A stretch of 64,000 nt of DNA, taken from positions 434,001 through 498,000 of the forward strand of contig NZ_CM003769.1 in NCBI RefSeq assembly GCF_001547525.1, in the 5' to 3' direction. A program made the translations under genes and the position numbers. Below, piece by piece: positions 1 to 8,707 of the stretch. How positions within the stretch are numbered: the first letter of the stretch is position 1; every line of letters starts with the position of its first letter. The DNA is from Burkholderia anthina (GTDB taxonomy: Bacteria; Pseudomonadota; Gammaproteobacteria; Burkholderiales; Burkholderiaceae). Below the pieces are notes generated by a model, which was not told the origin of the DNA, did no database searches, and saw only the letters and a list, made by a program, of their open reading frames with translations.

Positions 1-1
1 G

Positions 2-1075
2 GGCCAGGTGCTCGACGACAGCGTGGGGCTCGTCGCGTGCCTCGATGCGCTGCGCCCCGCGTGGCGCGACGCACACGCGCGGCTCGCGACGCTCAATGCG
101 GCGTCGCCGGGGCATCTGCGCCACGGCGTCGGCGTGGCCGCCTTCTTCTACGGCTGCGGCAACACCGCGTTGCCGAACCCGTCGACCGTGCGCTTCGGCA
201 TCCGGCCCGACGGCACGATCGTCCTGCACCAGGGCGCGGTGGACGCCGGCCAGGGCGCGAACACCGTCATTCCGCAAATCGCCGCCGATGCACTCGGCGT
301 GCCGGTCGACCGCCTGCACTTCATCGGGCCGGACACCGCGCTGTCGCCGGATTGCGGCCGCACGTCGGCGTCGCGCCAGACCCTCGTCACCGGTCGCGCC
401 GCCTTTCTCGCCGGCACGATGCTGCGCCGCCGGCTGCTCGCGTTCGCCGGCGCGGCTTCCGATGCGCGCATTTCGGCCGATGCGTGCGGCATCGCCGTCG
501 ACGGCCGTCCGCTCGATCTGCGTGCGCTGCCGGTCGACGCGCACGGCTACGCGATCGCGGCCGAGGAAAGCTTCGATCCGCCCACCACGTCGCTCGATGC
601 GGCGGGGCAAGGCACGCCGTACGCGACCTACGCGTTCGGCGCGCAAATGGCGGAAGTCGCGGTTGATTGCGACAGCGGGCGCGTGCGCGTGGTGAAGGTC
701 GTGGCCGCGCACGACGTCGGCAGGATGGTGAATCCGACACTGCTCGAAGGCCAGATCGAAGGCGCGGTCGCGCAAGGCATCGGCATGGCGCTGATGGAGA
801 AGTACCGCCCCGGCGAGGGCAACAATCTGCATGACTACGTGATTCCGACGGTGCACGACATGCCCGACGTGCAGTCGATCTTCATCGAGGCGCCGACGGC
901 CATCGGCCCGTACGGCGCGAAAGGCATCGGCGAGCCGGCGCTGGTTCCGACGGCGGCGGCCATCCTGAATGCGATTCATCATGCAACCGGCGTACGCATC
1001 CGCGAAGCCCCCGCCACGCCGGACGTCGTGCTGCGCGCGCTCGCCGCCCGCACCTCGGTTGCCGCGCTTCGATAG
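2..1075 (+). CDS. Xanthine dehydrogenase/aldehyde oxidase-family molybdopterin-binding subunit, C-terminal part
   Basis: The gene is cut by the left edge; about 357 codons remain. It encodes the large subunit that binds the molybdenum cofactor in xanthine dehydrogenase-type hydroxylases. Visible family features are a glycine-rich VDAGQGANT segment about 80 residues in, a TYAFGAQMAEVAVD stretch, and a terminal KGIGEPALV segment whose GEP glutamate matches the catalytic Glu of the family. The substrate (aldehyde, purine or other heterocycle) cannot be told from this part. The MFS gene starts 28 bp downstream on the same strand, so the two may be co-transcribed and act on the same compound; that link is inference. 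Confidence 0.85.
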   Translation, partial: GQVLDDSVGLVACLDALRPAWRDAHARLATLNAASPGHLRHGVGVAAFFYGCGNTALPNPSTVRFGIRPDGTIVLHQGAVDAGQGANTVIPQIAADALGVPVDRLHFIGPDTALSPDCGRTSASRQTLVTGRAAFLAGTMLRRRLLAFAGAASDARISADACGIAVDGRPLDLRALPVDAHGYAIAAEESFDPPTTSLDAAGQGTPYATYAFGAQMAEVAVDCDSGRVRVVKVVAAHDVGRMVNPTLLEGQIEGAVAQGIGMALMEKYRPGEGNNLHDYVIPTVHDMPDVQSIFIEAPTAIGPYGAKGIGEPALVPTAAAILNAIHHATGVRIREAPATPDVVLRALAARTSVAALR

Positions 1076-1103
1076 CGGCGTTCCTACCTGGCGAACAAGA
1101 ACG

Positions 1104-2381
1104 ATGACGACAACGAGACAAGCCGATCAAGCATCACTGGGCGCCGTACGGCGCTCGTCCTGGTACGCGGAACTCGATCCGGCCGGCAAGCGCGCCTTCA
1201 AGGCCGCATTCGCCGGCTGGGCGACCGACGCGTTCGATTTCATGGTGTTCAGCTTCGTGCTGGCCTCGCTGATCGACCTGTGGGGCCTCGATCGCGGCAA
1301 GGCCGGGCTGTTGAGCACCGTGACGCTGATCTTCTCGTCGGTGGGCGGGTGGATCGCCGGCATCCTCGCGGACCGGTACGGGCGCGTCAAGGTATTGCAA
1401 GGCACGATCCTGTGGTTCTCGGTCTGCACGCTCGCGATCGGCTTCGCGCAGGACTTCGAACAGATTTTCGTGCTGCGCGCGCTGCAAGGACTCGGCTTCG
1501 GCGGCGAATGGGCGGTGGGCGCCGTGCTGATCGGCGAGACCGTCGCACCGGCCCATCGCGGCAAGGCGGTCGGCCTCGTGCAGAGCGGCTGGGCCGTCGG
1601 CTGGGGCTGCGCGGCGGTGCTCTACGGCATCGCGTTCTCGGTGCTGCCCGAGTCGCTCGCGTGGCGCAGCCTGTTCTGGGTCGGCATCGTGCCGGCGCTG
1701 CTCGTGCTGTATGTGCGCAAGCACGTGGCGGAGCCGGAAGCGTTCGTGCAGGCCGACGCCGCGCGCCGGCAAGGCGCGGGCCAGCCGTCGGTGTGGACGA
1801 TCTTCTCGCGTTCGCACGCGCGCCGCACCGTGCTGGCCGCGCTGCTGTGCACCGGCATCCAGGGCGGTTTCTATGCGATGTCCACGTGGCTGCCGGCCTT
1901 CCTGAAGATCGAGCGGCACCTGTCCGTGCTCGACACCGGCGCGTATCTGTTCGTGATCGTCGTCGGGTCGTTCTGCGGCTATGTCGTCGGCGCGTATCTG
2001 TCCGACTGGTGGGGGCGCCGACGCAACTTCATGCTGTTCTCGGTGCTGTCGCTCGCGTCGGTGTGCCTGTACCTGACGCTTCCGCTTTCGAATGCGCAGA
2101 TGCTGTGGCTTGGCTTTCCGCTGGGCTTCTCGTCCTGCGGGATCTTCAGCGGGGTCGGCGCATACCTGACGGAACTGTATCCGTCGACCGTACGCGGCAA
2201 TGCGCAGAGCTTCACGTACAACTTCGGCCGCGGCATCGGCGCGCTGTTTCCGAGCCTCGTCGGCATGCTGAGCCATTCGCTGGGGCTCGCGTCCGCGATC
2301 GCGATCTTCGCCGGCGCGGCCTATGGCGTGGTGCTGCTGGCTGTGCTGCTGCTGCCGGAGACGAAGGCGCGGTCGCTTTGA
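1104..2381 (+). CDS. MFS transporter, sugar-acid/aromatic-acid symporter type
   Basis: A 425-residue major facilitator protein, predicted inner-membrane proton symporter with about 12 hydrophobic segments. The family loop motif between helices 2 and 3 reads GILADRYGRVKVLQ, and the first helix carries the D-A-F-D-F pattern common in carboxylate symporters. The ATG at 1104 is chosen because the frame upstream of it is Arg/Pro-rich and overlaps the preceding gene. It follows the molybdoenzyme gene closely, so it may import that enzyme's substrate. It ends 15 bp before the stop of the convergent chemotaxis receptor gene. The substrate is not known. Confidence 0.85.
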   Translation: MTTTRQADQASLGAVRRSSWYAELDPAGKRAFKAAFAGWATDAFDFMVFSFVLASLIDLWGLDRGKAGLLSTVTLIFSSVGGWIAGILADRYGRVKVLQGTILWFSVCTLAIGFAQDFEQIFVLRALQGLGFGGEWAVGAVLIGETVAPAHRGKAVGLVQSGWAVGWGCAAVLYGIAFSVLPESLAWRSLFWVGIVPALLVLYVRKHVAEPEAFVQADAARRQGAGQPSVWTIFSRSHARRTVLAALLCTGIQGGFYAMSTWLPAFLKIERHLSVLDTGAYLFVIVVGSFCGYVVGAYLSDWWGRRRNFMLFSVLSLASVCLYLTLPLSNAQMLWLGFPLGFSSCGIFSGVGAYLTELYPSTVRGNAQSFTYNFGRGIGALFPSLVGMLSHSLGLASAIAIFAGAAYGVVLLAVLLLPETKARSL

Positions 2382-2396
2382 GTCCCGGGCGGCCCG

Positions 2397-3962
2397 TCAC
2401 GCGAGCGCCGCTTCGCGCAGACGGAACTGCGCGACCGCCGCGCTCAGCCGCGCGCCCTGTTCGTCGAGCGACAGCGCCGCGGCCGCCGCCTCCTCGACCA
2501 GCGCGGCATTGCGCTGCATCGTCTGCTCCATCTGGATCACTGCGGCGTTCACCTGTTCGATGCCCGACGACTGCTCGTCGAATGCCTGGCTGGTTTCGCC
2601 CATGATCGCGTTGACGCGCTCGACCGCCGCGACGAGCTCGGCCATCGCCGAGCCGGCCAGCGCGACGAGGCCGCTGCCGTCTTCGACGCGTCGCGCGGAA
2701 TGGCCGATCAGCTCGCGAATTTCCTTCGCCGCGGCGGCACAGCGCTGCGCGAGCCCGCGCACCTCGGTCGCGACGACCGCGAACCCGCGCCCCTGCTCGC
2801 CCGCGCGCGCGGCTTCGACGGCGGCGTTCAACGCGAGAATGTTCGTCTGAAACGCAATGCTCTCGATCACGCCGACGATGCCGGAGATGCGCGTGGAGCT
2901 CTGCGAGATTTCGGACATCGTCTCGACGACGCGCTGCATCGCTTCGCCGCCGCGCGACGCGATGCCGGCCGCGCCCTCGACGTACGTGCGCGCATCGCGC
3001 GCGTTGTCCGCGTTCTGGCGCACGGCCGCCGTCAGTTGCTCGACGCTCGCGGCCGCCTGCTGCAGCGATACGGCCTGCTGCTCGGTGCGCGCGGACAGGT
3101 CGACGTTGCCGCTCGCGATCGTGCGCACGTCGCCGACGATCGTCTCGGTGCTCGCGCGCACCTGGCTCACGGTATCGACGAGGCCGTCCTGCATCCGCTT
3201 CAGCGCGTTCAGCAGATACGCCATTTCGTTCTCGCCCGGCACGACGACCGCGCCGGTCAGGTCGCCTTTCGAGATTTTCTCGAACTGATCGACCGCGAGG
3301 TTGATCGGCTCGATGATCGCCTTCGCGAGCACACGCTGCGCAACGAAGCCGACGACGAGCGCCAGCACCGCGACCGCGCCCATCCCCCACACGAGTCGGT
3401 GGAAATTGACGCCGGCCGCATCGTAGCGCGCCTTCTGGCGCGTGACCTGGAACGATTCGAGCGCGTCGATCGCCGCCTGGTAGGCCGCGAACAGCGCGGG
3501 CGGCGCGGTGCGCTGCGTGTCGAGAAAGTTGAATGCGTCGTCGCCGTCGAGCTGCGACAGCGCCTTCATGAACACGCGGTCGAGCAGCGCGCGACGATGG
3601 GTCTGCAGCGTGTCGAACAGCGCCTGTTCGCCGGCGTCGCGCGCGTGCAGCCGCGCGTACGCGTCCAGTTCGTCGTTGCTCTGCCTGAGCAGCGTGTGGA
3701 GCTGCGCGACTTCCGCCTTCGCGGGCTGGCCGGCGCTGATGATCTGCGCGACGTCGCTCATGCGTTCGCGCAGCACGAGCATGCGCTCGGAGCTGGTCTT
3801 CAGGTGCAGCAGCGACGCGGTATCGTCGCGATACATCGCCTCGAGCGAGCCGTTGCCCATGTAGAGGGCCGCGATGCAGGCGCCGACCACCAGCACGAGC
3901 AGCACGGTATAGCCAGCGATGGTCGCGAGGAGGCCACCACGGATAGTGAGTTGTTTTCGCAT
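2397..3962 (-). CDS. Methyl-accepting chemotaxis protein
   Basis: A 521-residue inner-membrane chemoreceptor that would signal to CheA/CheW. Order of parts: short cytoplasmic start, TM1 about residues 12-32, periplasmic four-helix-bundle-type sensor to about 185, TM2 about 188-208, HAMP, then a long coiled-coil signalling domain. The hairpin tip that contacts CheA/CheW is present ([20 protein letters not shown] and the following [15 protein letters not shown]). The start at 3962 has AGGGAAC nearby upstream; the longer frame begins in Arg/Pro-rich sequence. The ligand is unknown. No che genes are adjacent, so this is an orphan receptor. A sigma-28-like promoter lies upstream (4066-4094). Confidence 0.92.
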   Translation of the reverse strand: MRKQLTIRGGLLATIAGYTVLLVLVVGACIAALYMGNGSLEAMYRDDTASLLHLKTSSERMLVLRERMSDVAQIISAGQPAKAEVAQLHTLLRQSNDELDAYARLHARDAGEQALFDTLQTHRRALLDRVFMKALSQLDGDDAFNFLDTQRTAPPALFAAYQAAIDALESFQVTRQKARYDAAGVNFHRLVWGMGAVAVLALVVGFVAQRVLAKAIIEPINLAVDQFEKISKGDLTGAVVVPGENEMAYLLNALKRMQDGLVDTVSQVRASTETIVGDVRTIASGNVDLSARTEQQAVSLQQAAASVEQLTAAVRQNADNARDARTYVEGAAGIASRGGEAMQRVVETMSEISQSSTRISGIVGVIESIAFQTNILALNAAVEAARAGEQGRGFAVVATEVRGLAQRCAAAAKEIRELIGHSARRVEDGSGLVALAGSAMAELVAAVERVNAIMGETSQAFDEQSSGIEQVNAAVIQMEQTMQRNAALVEEAAAAALSLDEQGARLSAAVAQFRLREAALA

Positions 3963-4273
3963 GACGTTCCCTTGAGCCGGCCGGGCACGGCCAGCGGCGG
4001 AGGTGAATTCCGGACACGAACGACGCGCGCCATCGCGCAATGCGCGGCGCGGGGCTGCGAACACGTTAACGGCGCGGGAAACGGGCGGCTTTTATCCGCA
4101 CGCGACGCGAATCTGGACGATTGCGACAGAGAGAGGCGGAAGCAGCGCGGCTACCGGCCGTCGCCGGACCTCGAACGGATCTCGTCGGCCAACGGGTCGC
4201 GCGGGTGGGCGGCGGTCCGCCAAACGTTTTCCCACGCGTCCTTCACCATCGCCCGCCGGTCGCCGGCATCGCG
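3963..4273. other. Intergenic stretch upstream of the chemoreceptor
   Basis: No gene is seen in these 311 bases. They hold the upstream region of the chemoreceptor, including a candidate sigma-28 promoter, and the 3' flank of the metallo-hydrolase gene. Confidence 0.6.
4066..4094 (-). promoter_or_regulatory. Candidate sigma-28 (FliA) promoter of the chemoreceptor gene
   Basis: On the minus strand a TAAAAG element is followed after 15 bases by GCCGTTAA, which differs in one base from the FliA -10 consensus GCCGATAA. The -35 part is weaker (TAAAG expected, 14-base gap). It lies about 104 bases upstream of the start codon. Chemoreceptor genes are often FliA-dependent, which supports the reading; the spacing is off by about one base. 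Confidence 0.4.
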
Positions 4274-5122
4274 TCACGCGTCGGTCTCGTAAAACAGGCC
4301 GTATTCGCCGTTCGTTCTCCTGATTCGCGCGAACCCCGCTTCTCCCAGATGCATGCCGGCGATCAGCAGCCGTTCCGAGCTGACCCGGTCGAGCAGCCGC
4401 GAACGCGTCGTCGCCGCCTGCGACGCATCGTGGTCGAACGCAATCGACACGTCCGGCCGCTTGATCTGGATGTGCGGAAAATGCACGATATCGCCCCACA
4501 CGAGCAGGCCCTGATCGCCGGATTCGAGCACGTATCCGGTATGTCCGTCGGTATGCCCCGGCAGCGGCAGGGCCGCGATTCCCGGCAGCACCTCGCCTGC
4601 ATCGAAGACCCGGAGCGCGTCGCCGTAAGCGTCGAATACCTGACGCGCGATCCGGAAATTGCCGCGGGCGCGCTCGCTGGCGCGGCTCAGATTGCCGTCG
4701 TCACGCCAGAATTCGACCTCGCGCCGATGCGCGACCAGCTCCGCATTCGGAAACGCAACCTGTCCGGCCGCATTCACGAGCCCGCCGACGTGATCGGGAT
4801 GGGCATGCGTGAGCAGGACGGTGTCGATCGCGGCAGGATCGATACCGGCGAGCCACAAATTGTCCTTCAGGCGGCCGCCCCATTGTTTGATGCCGCCAGC
4901 CCCTGCGTCGACGAGAATCGTGCGGCCCGCTCCGCGCACCACGTAGCAATTGATATGCACGGCGGACGGCTGCTGCTGGCCGGCCGCACGCTGCATCCCG
5001 GCAGCGTCGGCCACGTCGATATTCGACAGGACATCGAGGCTGGCCGTCAGGTAGCCGTCGCTGATCGCGGTGATCGTGAAATCCCCGACACGCCGGCCGG
5101 GAAACGTCATGTTGGACACCAT
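4274..5122 (-). CDS. MBL-fold metallo-hydrolase
   Basis: A 282-residue metallo-beta-lactamase-fold hydrolase. The metal-binding HAHPDH motif is at residues 106-111; later GHTDGHT (around 193-199) and WGDIVH supply the remaining expected His and Asp ligands. There is no signal peptide, so it is cytoplasmic, and the sequence resembles the lactonase/quorum-quenching-like branch rather than true beta-lactamases. The start at 5122 has GGAGAAG 1-7 bases upstream; an internal ATG at 5110 is the alternative. It is the last gene of a three-gene minus-strand operon with a tautomerase and an unknown protein, divergent from a LysR gene. The substrate is unknown. Confidence 0.85.
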   Translation of the reverse strand: MVSNMTFPGRRVGDFTITAISDGYLTASLDVLSNIDVADAAGMQRAAGQQQPSAVHINCYVVRGAGRTILVDAGAGGIKQWGGRLKDNLWLAGIDPAAIDTVLLTHAHPDHVGGLVNAAGQVAFPNAELVAHRREVEFWRDDGNLSRASERARGNFRIARQVFDAYGDALRVFDAGEVLPGIAALPLPGHTDGHTGYVLESGDQGLLVWGDIVHFPHIQIKRPDVSIAFDHDASQAATTRSRLLDRVSSERLLIAGMHLGEAGFARIRRTNGEYGLFYETDA

Positions 5123-5137
5123 GCTTCTCCGGAGTGG

Positions 5138-5464
5138 CTAGTTTCGGGCGTGAAGGTTCGGCTCGGCATGACCGAAACAACGGATGCGCGCCGTCAGGCC
5201 CGTACGGCGCACGACGGCGCGATCCAGCGCCTCCATGAATGCATGCATGACCTCAGGCGAGCGAAGCGACGCGCCGCGATACTGGATTTCCGCGAAAATG
5301 GGATGCCCGCATCCGTGCCGAACCGCCACGTAGATGACGTGGACGTTCCGCGGCTCCGCCTGAAGAACATCCGTACAGAGTTCGATGCAGTCGCCGGACA
5401 GTTCGTCAAGGCGCGCGTCAGGCGGCATGCGTTGGGCATCGATATGGAAAGTCACGTTAGGCAT
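5138..5464 (-). CDS. Tautomerase-superfamily protein (4-oxalocrotonate tautomerase-like)
   Basis: A 108-residue protein starting Met-Pro, with the N-terminal proline that acts as the catalytic base in the tautomerase superfamily after Met removal. The MPNVTFHIDAQR start followed by a helix and a second strand-helix unit fits a single or fused beta-alpha-beta tautomerase. The start at 5464 is chosen because of this proline; a longer frame reaches 5545 but overlaps the upstream gene deeply. The start overlaps the 3' end of the upstream gene by 8 bases, and the metallo-hydrolase follows 15 bases later, so these three genes are probably translated from one message. Confidence 0.65.
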   Translation of the reverse strand: MPNVTFHIDAQRMPPDARLDELSGDCIELCTDVLQAEPRNVHVIYVAVRHGCGHPIFAEIQYRGASLRSPEVMHAFMEALDRAVVRRTGLTARIRCFGHAEPNLHARN

Positions 5465-5987
5465 CGCAAGCCCCTTTTGCGAGTTGCTCCGTGATCGGTG
5501 CGTACAGGTCGAGGCCGGCCGGCACGTTCCCGGCGACGGGGGCATCGCTCCGCGGCAGGACCGCGAGCCAGCGGCGCGCCGGATACCGCTCCAGCGCCAC
5601 GGCCTGCATGGCCAGCGGCTTCAGGCCCAATCCGATCAACGGGTCGGGTCCGCTGGCGCTCAGCGCGAGCAGTTCGTCGGCATTGACCGCCGGCGCACGA
5701 CCGATATCGCTGTAGAGATTGCGGTGCCAGTCGGTGATGTGTTGCTGCCAGCGCGCGAAATTGCCGCCGCCTTTGCGCCGATACTCATCGCCGGTCAGCA
5801 CGCCGAGACCATCGATCGTGTGAACGGCCAGATAAACGGGGCAGCCGGCGCCGATCGCCTTGAAACGCTGCGACGTGTGAAAGCCGCTGACCGAGATGAG
5901 GGCCGGCAGCTTTTCGAGGCTGTAGAAGTCGTTCCATTCGGCTTCGCCGGCAGGGTCGGCGAAGGTGCATTCCACGGTGTAGATCAT
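5457..5987 (-). CDS. Unrecognised protein, first gene of the metallo-hydrolase operon
   Basis: A 176-residue protein I do not recognise with certainty. It starts MIYTVECTFADPAGEAEWNDFY, a pattern seen in ferredoxin-like dimeric alpha-beta barrel proteins (EthD/DUF4286-type), and a second similar unit may lie in the C-terminal half. It has no signal peptide or membrane segment. It heads a minus-strand operon with the tautomerase and MBL hydrolase and is divergent from the LysR gene at 6156, so all three are likely regulated together and may act on one small carbonyl or lactone compound (inference). Confidence 0.7.
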   Translation of the reverse strand: MIYTVECTFADPAGEAEWNDFYSLEKLPALISVSGFHTSQRFKAIGAGCPVYLAVHTIDGLGVLTGDEYRRKGGGNFARWQQHITDWHRNLYSDIGRAPAVNADELLALSASGPDPLIGLGLKPLAMQAVALERYPARRWLAVLPRSDAPVAGNVPAGLDLYAPITEQLAKGACDA

Positions 5988-6060
5988 CGGATTGTCCTGT
6001 GTGACGGATCGGCATCCCGCGCTTCGAATGCGGGATATTCAGTGCAGTGACGTAATGCTA

Positions 6061-6096
6061 ATCTGCTGTTTTCCGCGCAGATATCGACTTAAAGTC
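6061..6096. promoter_or_regulatory. Palindromes in the LysR/hydrolase-operon divergent promoter
   Basis: Two palindromes lie between the divergent genes: ATCTGC-N10-GCAGAT at 6061-6082 and GACTTAAAGTC at 6086-6096. The first has the size and A/T-N10/11 form of LysR-type operators. They sit 60-95 bases upstream of the LysR start and about 75-110 upstream of the operon start, which suits auto- and operon regulation. Confidence 0.5.
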
Positions 6097-6155
6097 AGCC
6101 TTCAGTGATATTTGTTCAAGCTGACGGTCGAACGCGCTCCGACCGCGAGACTCCG

Positions 6156-7049
6156 ATGCGACGCAAGATCCCGAGCAATTCCGCGCTCCTGGCCTTCGAG
6201 GCGGCGGCCCGACACGGCAGCTTCGCCCGCGCCGCCGACGAGCTGGCGCGCACCGAGGGCGCCGTCAGTCGCCAGATCGGCCGGCTGGAGGCCTTCCTCG
6301 GCGTGACGCTGTTCGAACGCGTCGGCAACAGGGTGCGGCTCGCGCCCAACGGCACGCGATACGCGGTACAGGTGCGCGAGATTCTGGATCGGCTCGAACG
6401 GGACAGCCTGTATCTGATGGGGCAGCCCGTCGAAGGCGCGAGCATCGACATCGCCGCGATTCCGACCTTCGCGACCCGCTGGCTGATCCCGCGGCTCAAG
6501 CGCTTTCAGGATCGCCATCCGAACGTCACCGTGCATATCGCCGAACGGATGGAGCCCTTCCTCCTGGCCGGCAGCGGATTCGACGCGGCCATTCATTTCG
6601 AGCATCCTGCCTGGGCCGGCATGCATCTGCATCCGCTGCTGGACGAGGTGCTGGTGCCCGTCTGCAGTCCGGCGCTTCTCGAAGGCGTCGGCGCGCACCC
6701 GTCGCTGGATGCGCTGCCGCGCCTTCACCGGCGGCAGAATCCCGACGCGTGGCAAATCTATGCGCAGGAGACCGGCATCGAGCTGACCAATTCGGCGGTC
6801 GGCCCGCGATACGATCTCCATTCGATGCTGATCGAGGCCGCGCTGGCCGGGCTGGGCGTCGCCCTGGTGCCGCGCCTTTACGTCGGGGCCGAACTTGAGC
6901 AAGGGCGGCTGGTCGCGCCCTGGCCCGACGGCAACGCGATTACCAAGCACTTCTGCCTCGTGCTGCCCGAGCCGATCGAATTGAGCGCGGCGCCGGTGCG
7001 GGCGTTTGCGGAGTGGGTGCTGGGCGAGGCGCGAGGGTTGGTGCGTTGA
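6156..7049 (+). CDS. LysR-family transcriptional regulator (GcvA type)
   Basis: A 297-residue LysR regulator. The N-terminal winged helix reads LLAFEAAARHGSFARAADEL with the recognition helix EGAVSRQIGRLE, typical of the GcvA subgroup, followed by a periplasmic-binding-like effector domain. I chose ATG 6156 because family members start 8-10 residues before the first helix; a GTG at 6105 is possible. It is divergent from the metallo-hydrolase/tautomerase operon, with palindromes between them, so it probably controls that operon. It is followed 49 bases later by an alpha/beta hydrolase gene on the same strand. Confidence 0.9.
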   Translation: MRRKIPSNSALLAFEAAARHGSFARAADELARTEGAVSRQIGRLEAFLGVTLFERVGNRVRLAPNGTRYAVQVREILDRLERDSLYLMGQPVEGASIDIAAIPTFATRWLIPRLKRFQDRHPNVTVHIAERMEPFLLAGSGFDAAIHFEHPAWAGMHLHPLLDEVLVPVCSPALLEGVGAHPSLDALPRLHRRQNPDAWQIYAQETGIELTNSAVGPRYDLHSMLIEAALAGLGVALVPRLYVGAELEQGRLVAPWPDGNAITKHFCLVLPEPIELSAAPVRAFAEWVLGEARGLVR

Positions 7050-7098
7050 TGCCGCGCCCGACGTTCATCGCGACCCGGATCAGGAAAGCCCTTTACGG

Positions 7099-8046
7099 AT
7101 GATGCAGACCGATATCGAAGCCCCGGGGCCCGCCGGCCCGCTGCGCGGCACGCTGTTGTCTCCTGCGACGGGCGATGTTCCGGTGGTGCTGATCGTGCCG
7201 GGATCGGGCCCGACCGACCGCAACGGCAACAATCCCTACGGCATTCGGGCATCGACCTATCGTTTGCTTGCCGAAGGATTGCTCGATCGAGGCATCGCGT
7301 CGGTTCGCATCGACAAGCGCGGCATGTACGGTAGTGCTTCCGCGGTCGCGGATGCGAACGACGTCACGATCGACGACTACGCCGCGGACGTCCGCGCATG
7401 GGTGACGGCCATCCGGACGCGAACAGGTGCACGCCGGGTATGGGTGCTCGGGCATAGCGAGGGAGGATGGGTCGCGTTGTTGGCGGCGCGGCAGACCGCC
7501 GATATTTGCGGTCTGATCCTCGTGTCAACACCGGGACGGCCGCTCGGACAGGTATTGGCGCAGCAGCTGCAGTCGAACCCCGCGAATGCCGGTGTACTGA
7601 GCAACGCGATGTCGATACTCGAATCGCTCGAAGCCGGGAAGACGGTCGACGCGGCCGACATCGATCCCGCGCTGATGCCGTTGTTCAGGCCGCAGGTTCA
7701 GCGGTTCCTGATGAGCGAATTGACCATCGATCCGGCCGCCCTTCTCACTGGCTATACGAAGCCGGTGCTGATCGTGCAGGGCGCGCGCGATATTCAGGTT
7801 GACGTGCAGGATGCGCAGCGGTTGAAGGACGCGAATCCACGCGCCCGGCTGACAATTGTCGCGAATGCCAATCACGTGCTCAAAACCGTCCACGCGGACG
7901 CGCGGGACGAAAACCTTGCCGCGTACTCGGATCCGGATCTTCCTTTGGCAAGCGGTGTCGTGGAAGCCATTTCGGCATTCGTTCGGGAGCCGAATGGCGG
8001 CGGCCTGGGTCATCCTGCGCTTTCGCAACGGAAAAACGCGCGATGA
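7099..8046 (+). CDS. Alpha/beta hydrolase
   Basis: A 315-residue cytoplasmic serine hydrolase. The nucleophile elbow GHSEGG places the serine at residue 120; an early VPGSGPTDRNG loop would shape the oxyanion hole, and a late ANANHVLK histidine and a preceding VQGARDIQVD aspartate complete the triad. This arrangement resembles BAAT/YqiA-like esterases of the dienelactone hydrolase clan. The start at 7099 (two adjacent ATGs) has AGGAAAG ten bases upstream. Its stop overlaps the next gene's start by four bases (ATGA), so they are translationally coupled. The substrate is unknown. Confidence 0.85.
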   Translation: MMQTDIEAPGPAGPLRGTLLSPATGDVPVVLIVPGSGPTDRNGNNPYGIRASTYRLLAEGLLDRGIASVRIDKRGMYGSASAVADANDVTIDDYAADVRAWVTAIRTRTGARRVWVLGHSEGGWVALLAARQTADICGLILVSTPGRPLGQVLAQQLQSNPANAGVLSNAMSILESLEAGKTVDAADIDPALMPLFRPQVQRFLMSELTIDPAALLTGYTKPVLIVQGARDIQVDVQDAQRLKDANPRARLTIVANANHVLKTVHADARDENLAAYSDPDLPLASGVVEAISAFVREPNGGGLGHPALSQRKNAR

Positions 8047-8408
8047 CGCACCTGATTCGATTCCGGGTTCGGCCTGTTTATCACGGTAGCGATCTGCTGG
8101 TCGAAATACTCGATGACCACCGCGCAGCCGACTTTCCGGATATCGCCGAGATCCTCCCGGATGCGCTGCATGCCGTCCGGCTCCCGCATCCGGACGGCCT
8201 CGACGACCCGCACGTCGCCTTGTCGCAGGACCGCTATTTCAGCTATTGGACGTATGATCGCGGCCACTATGAAATCGACGACGATATCTGGGGCTGGTGT
8301 GCAACCGCGCCGGTGAACAACCGGGTCATCGTCGCGGACATCGAGCGGGCGCTGCTGACGACTGGAAGATTCATCAACGAACCCGTGGATTTCGGCAAGT
8401 TTGCGTGA
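8043..8408 (+). CDS. Unrecognised small protein coupled to the hydrolase
   Basis: A 121-residue soluble protein rich in Asp, His and Tyr, with a WTYDRGHYEIDDDIWGW segment near the middle. I recognise no domain. The ATGA overlap with the hydrolase gene and coding bias like its neighbours support it as real. It has no signal peptide or membrane segment. Downstream lie two gene fragments. Confidence 0.65.
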   Translation: MTHLIRFRVRPVYHGSDLLVEILDDHRAADFPDIAEILPDALHAVRLPHPDGLDDPHVALSQDRYFSYWTYDRGHYEIDDDIWGWCATAPVNNRVIVADIERALLTTGRFINEPVDFGKFA

Positions 8409-8456
8409 CGCAAAGCGATCGCATCCGCCGGTACTTCGAACCGCCCCTCCCCTCCG

Positions 8457-8540
8457 CTAATCCAGATAGGGCTCCAACACACCCGCGATCCAGTCCATGA
8501 AAGCCCGCACGCGCGGCGAAAGATTGCGCCGATGGCGCAG
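8457..8540 (-). pseudogene. C-terminal remnant of a LysR-family regulator
   Basis: Reading the minus strand back from the TAG at 8457-8459 gives a tail HRRNLSPRVRAFMDWIAGVL followed by EPYLD, the standard end of LysR regulators of the LeuO/LTTR type. No start or rest of the gene follows: the similarity ends near 8535-8540. The fragment abuts a tail of a different gene on the other strand. Confidence 0.6.
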
Positions 8541-8663
8541 ACGCCGGCCGATGCGTCGCCTGAAGAAATGTCGCCGGGCGATCTCGAAACGGCCCGCCGC
8601 TATGGCGCACGCGTCGCGATGATTGCCGGCCAGCTTCGTGCCGGCCAGTCATGCGGCGACTGA
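8541..8663 (+). pseudogene. C-terminal remnant of a WrbA/flavodoxin-type oxidoreductase
   Basis: The plus-strand frame ending at the TGA 8661-8663 reads ...DLETARRYGARVAMIAGQLR..., which matches the end of WrbA-type NAD(P)H:quinone oxidoreductases. The intact WrbA in this window (48145-48747) ends [18 protein letters not shown], sharing L-x2-A-R-x2-G-x2-V-A-x2-A-x2-L. No upstream flavodoxin core is present. Together with the LysR tail on the opposite strand this looks like the scar of an internal deletion in a divergent LysR/oxidoreductase pair. Confidence 0.5.
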
Positions 8664-8707
8664 CGCCAGGCTTCTCCGAATTCGACGAGCGATTCCCGCG
8701 TCGCGCA

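Noticed and set aside
2212..4017. Long minus-strand open frame (about 600 codons) over the chemoreceptor
   Set aside because: Arg/Ala-rich shadow in another frame of the chemoreceptor; no domain or start.
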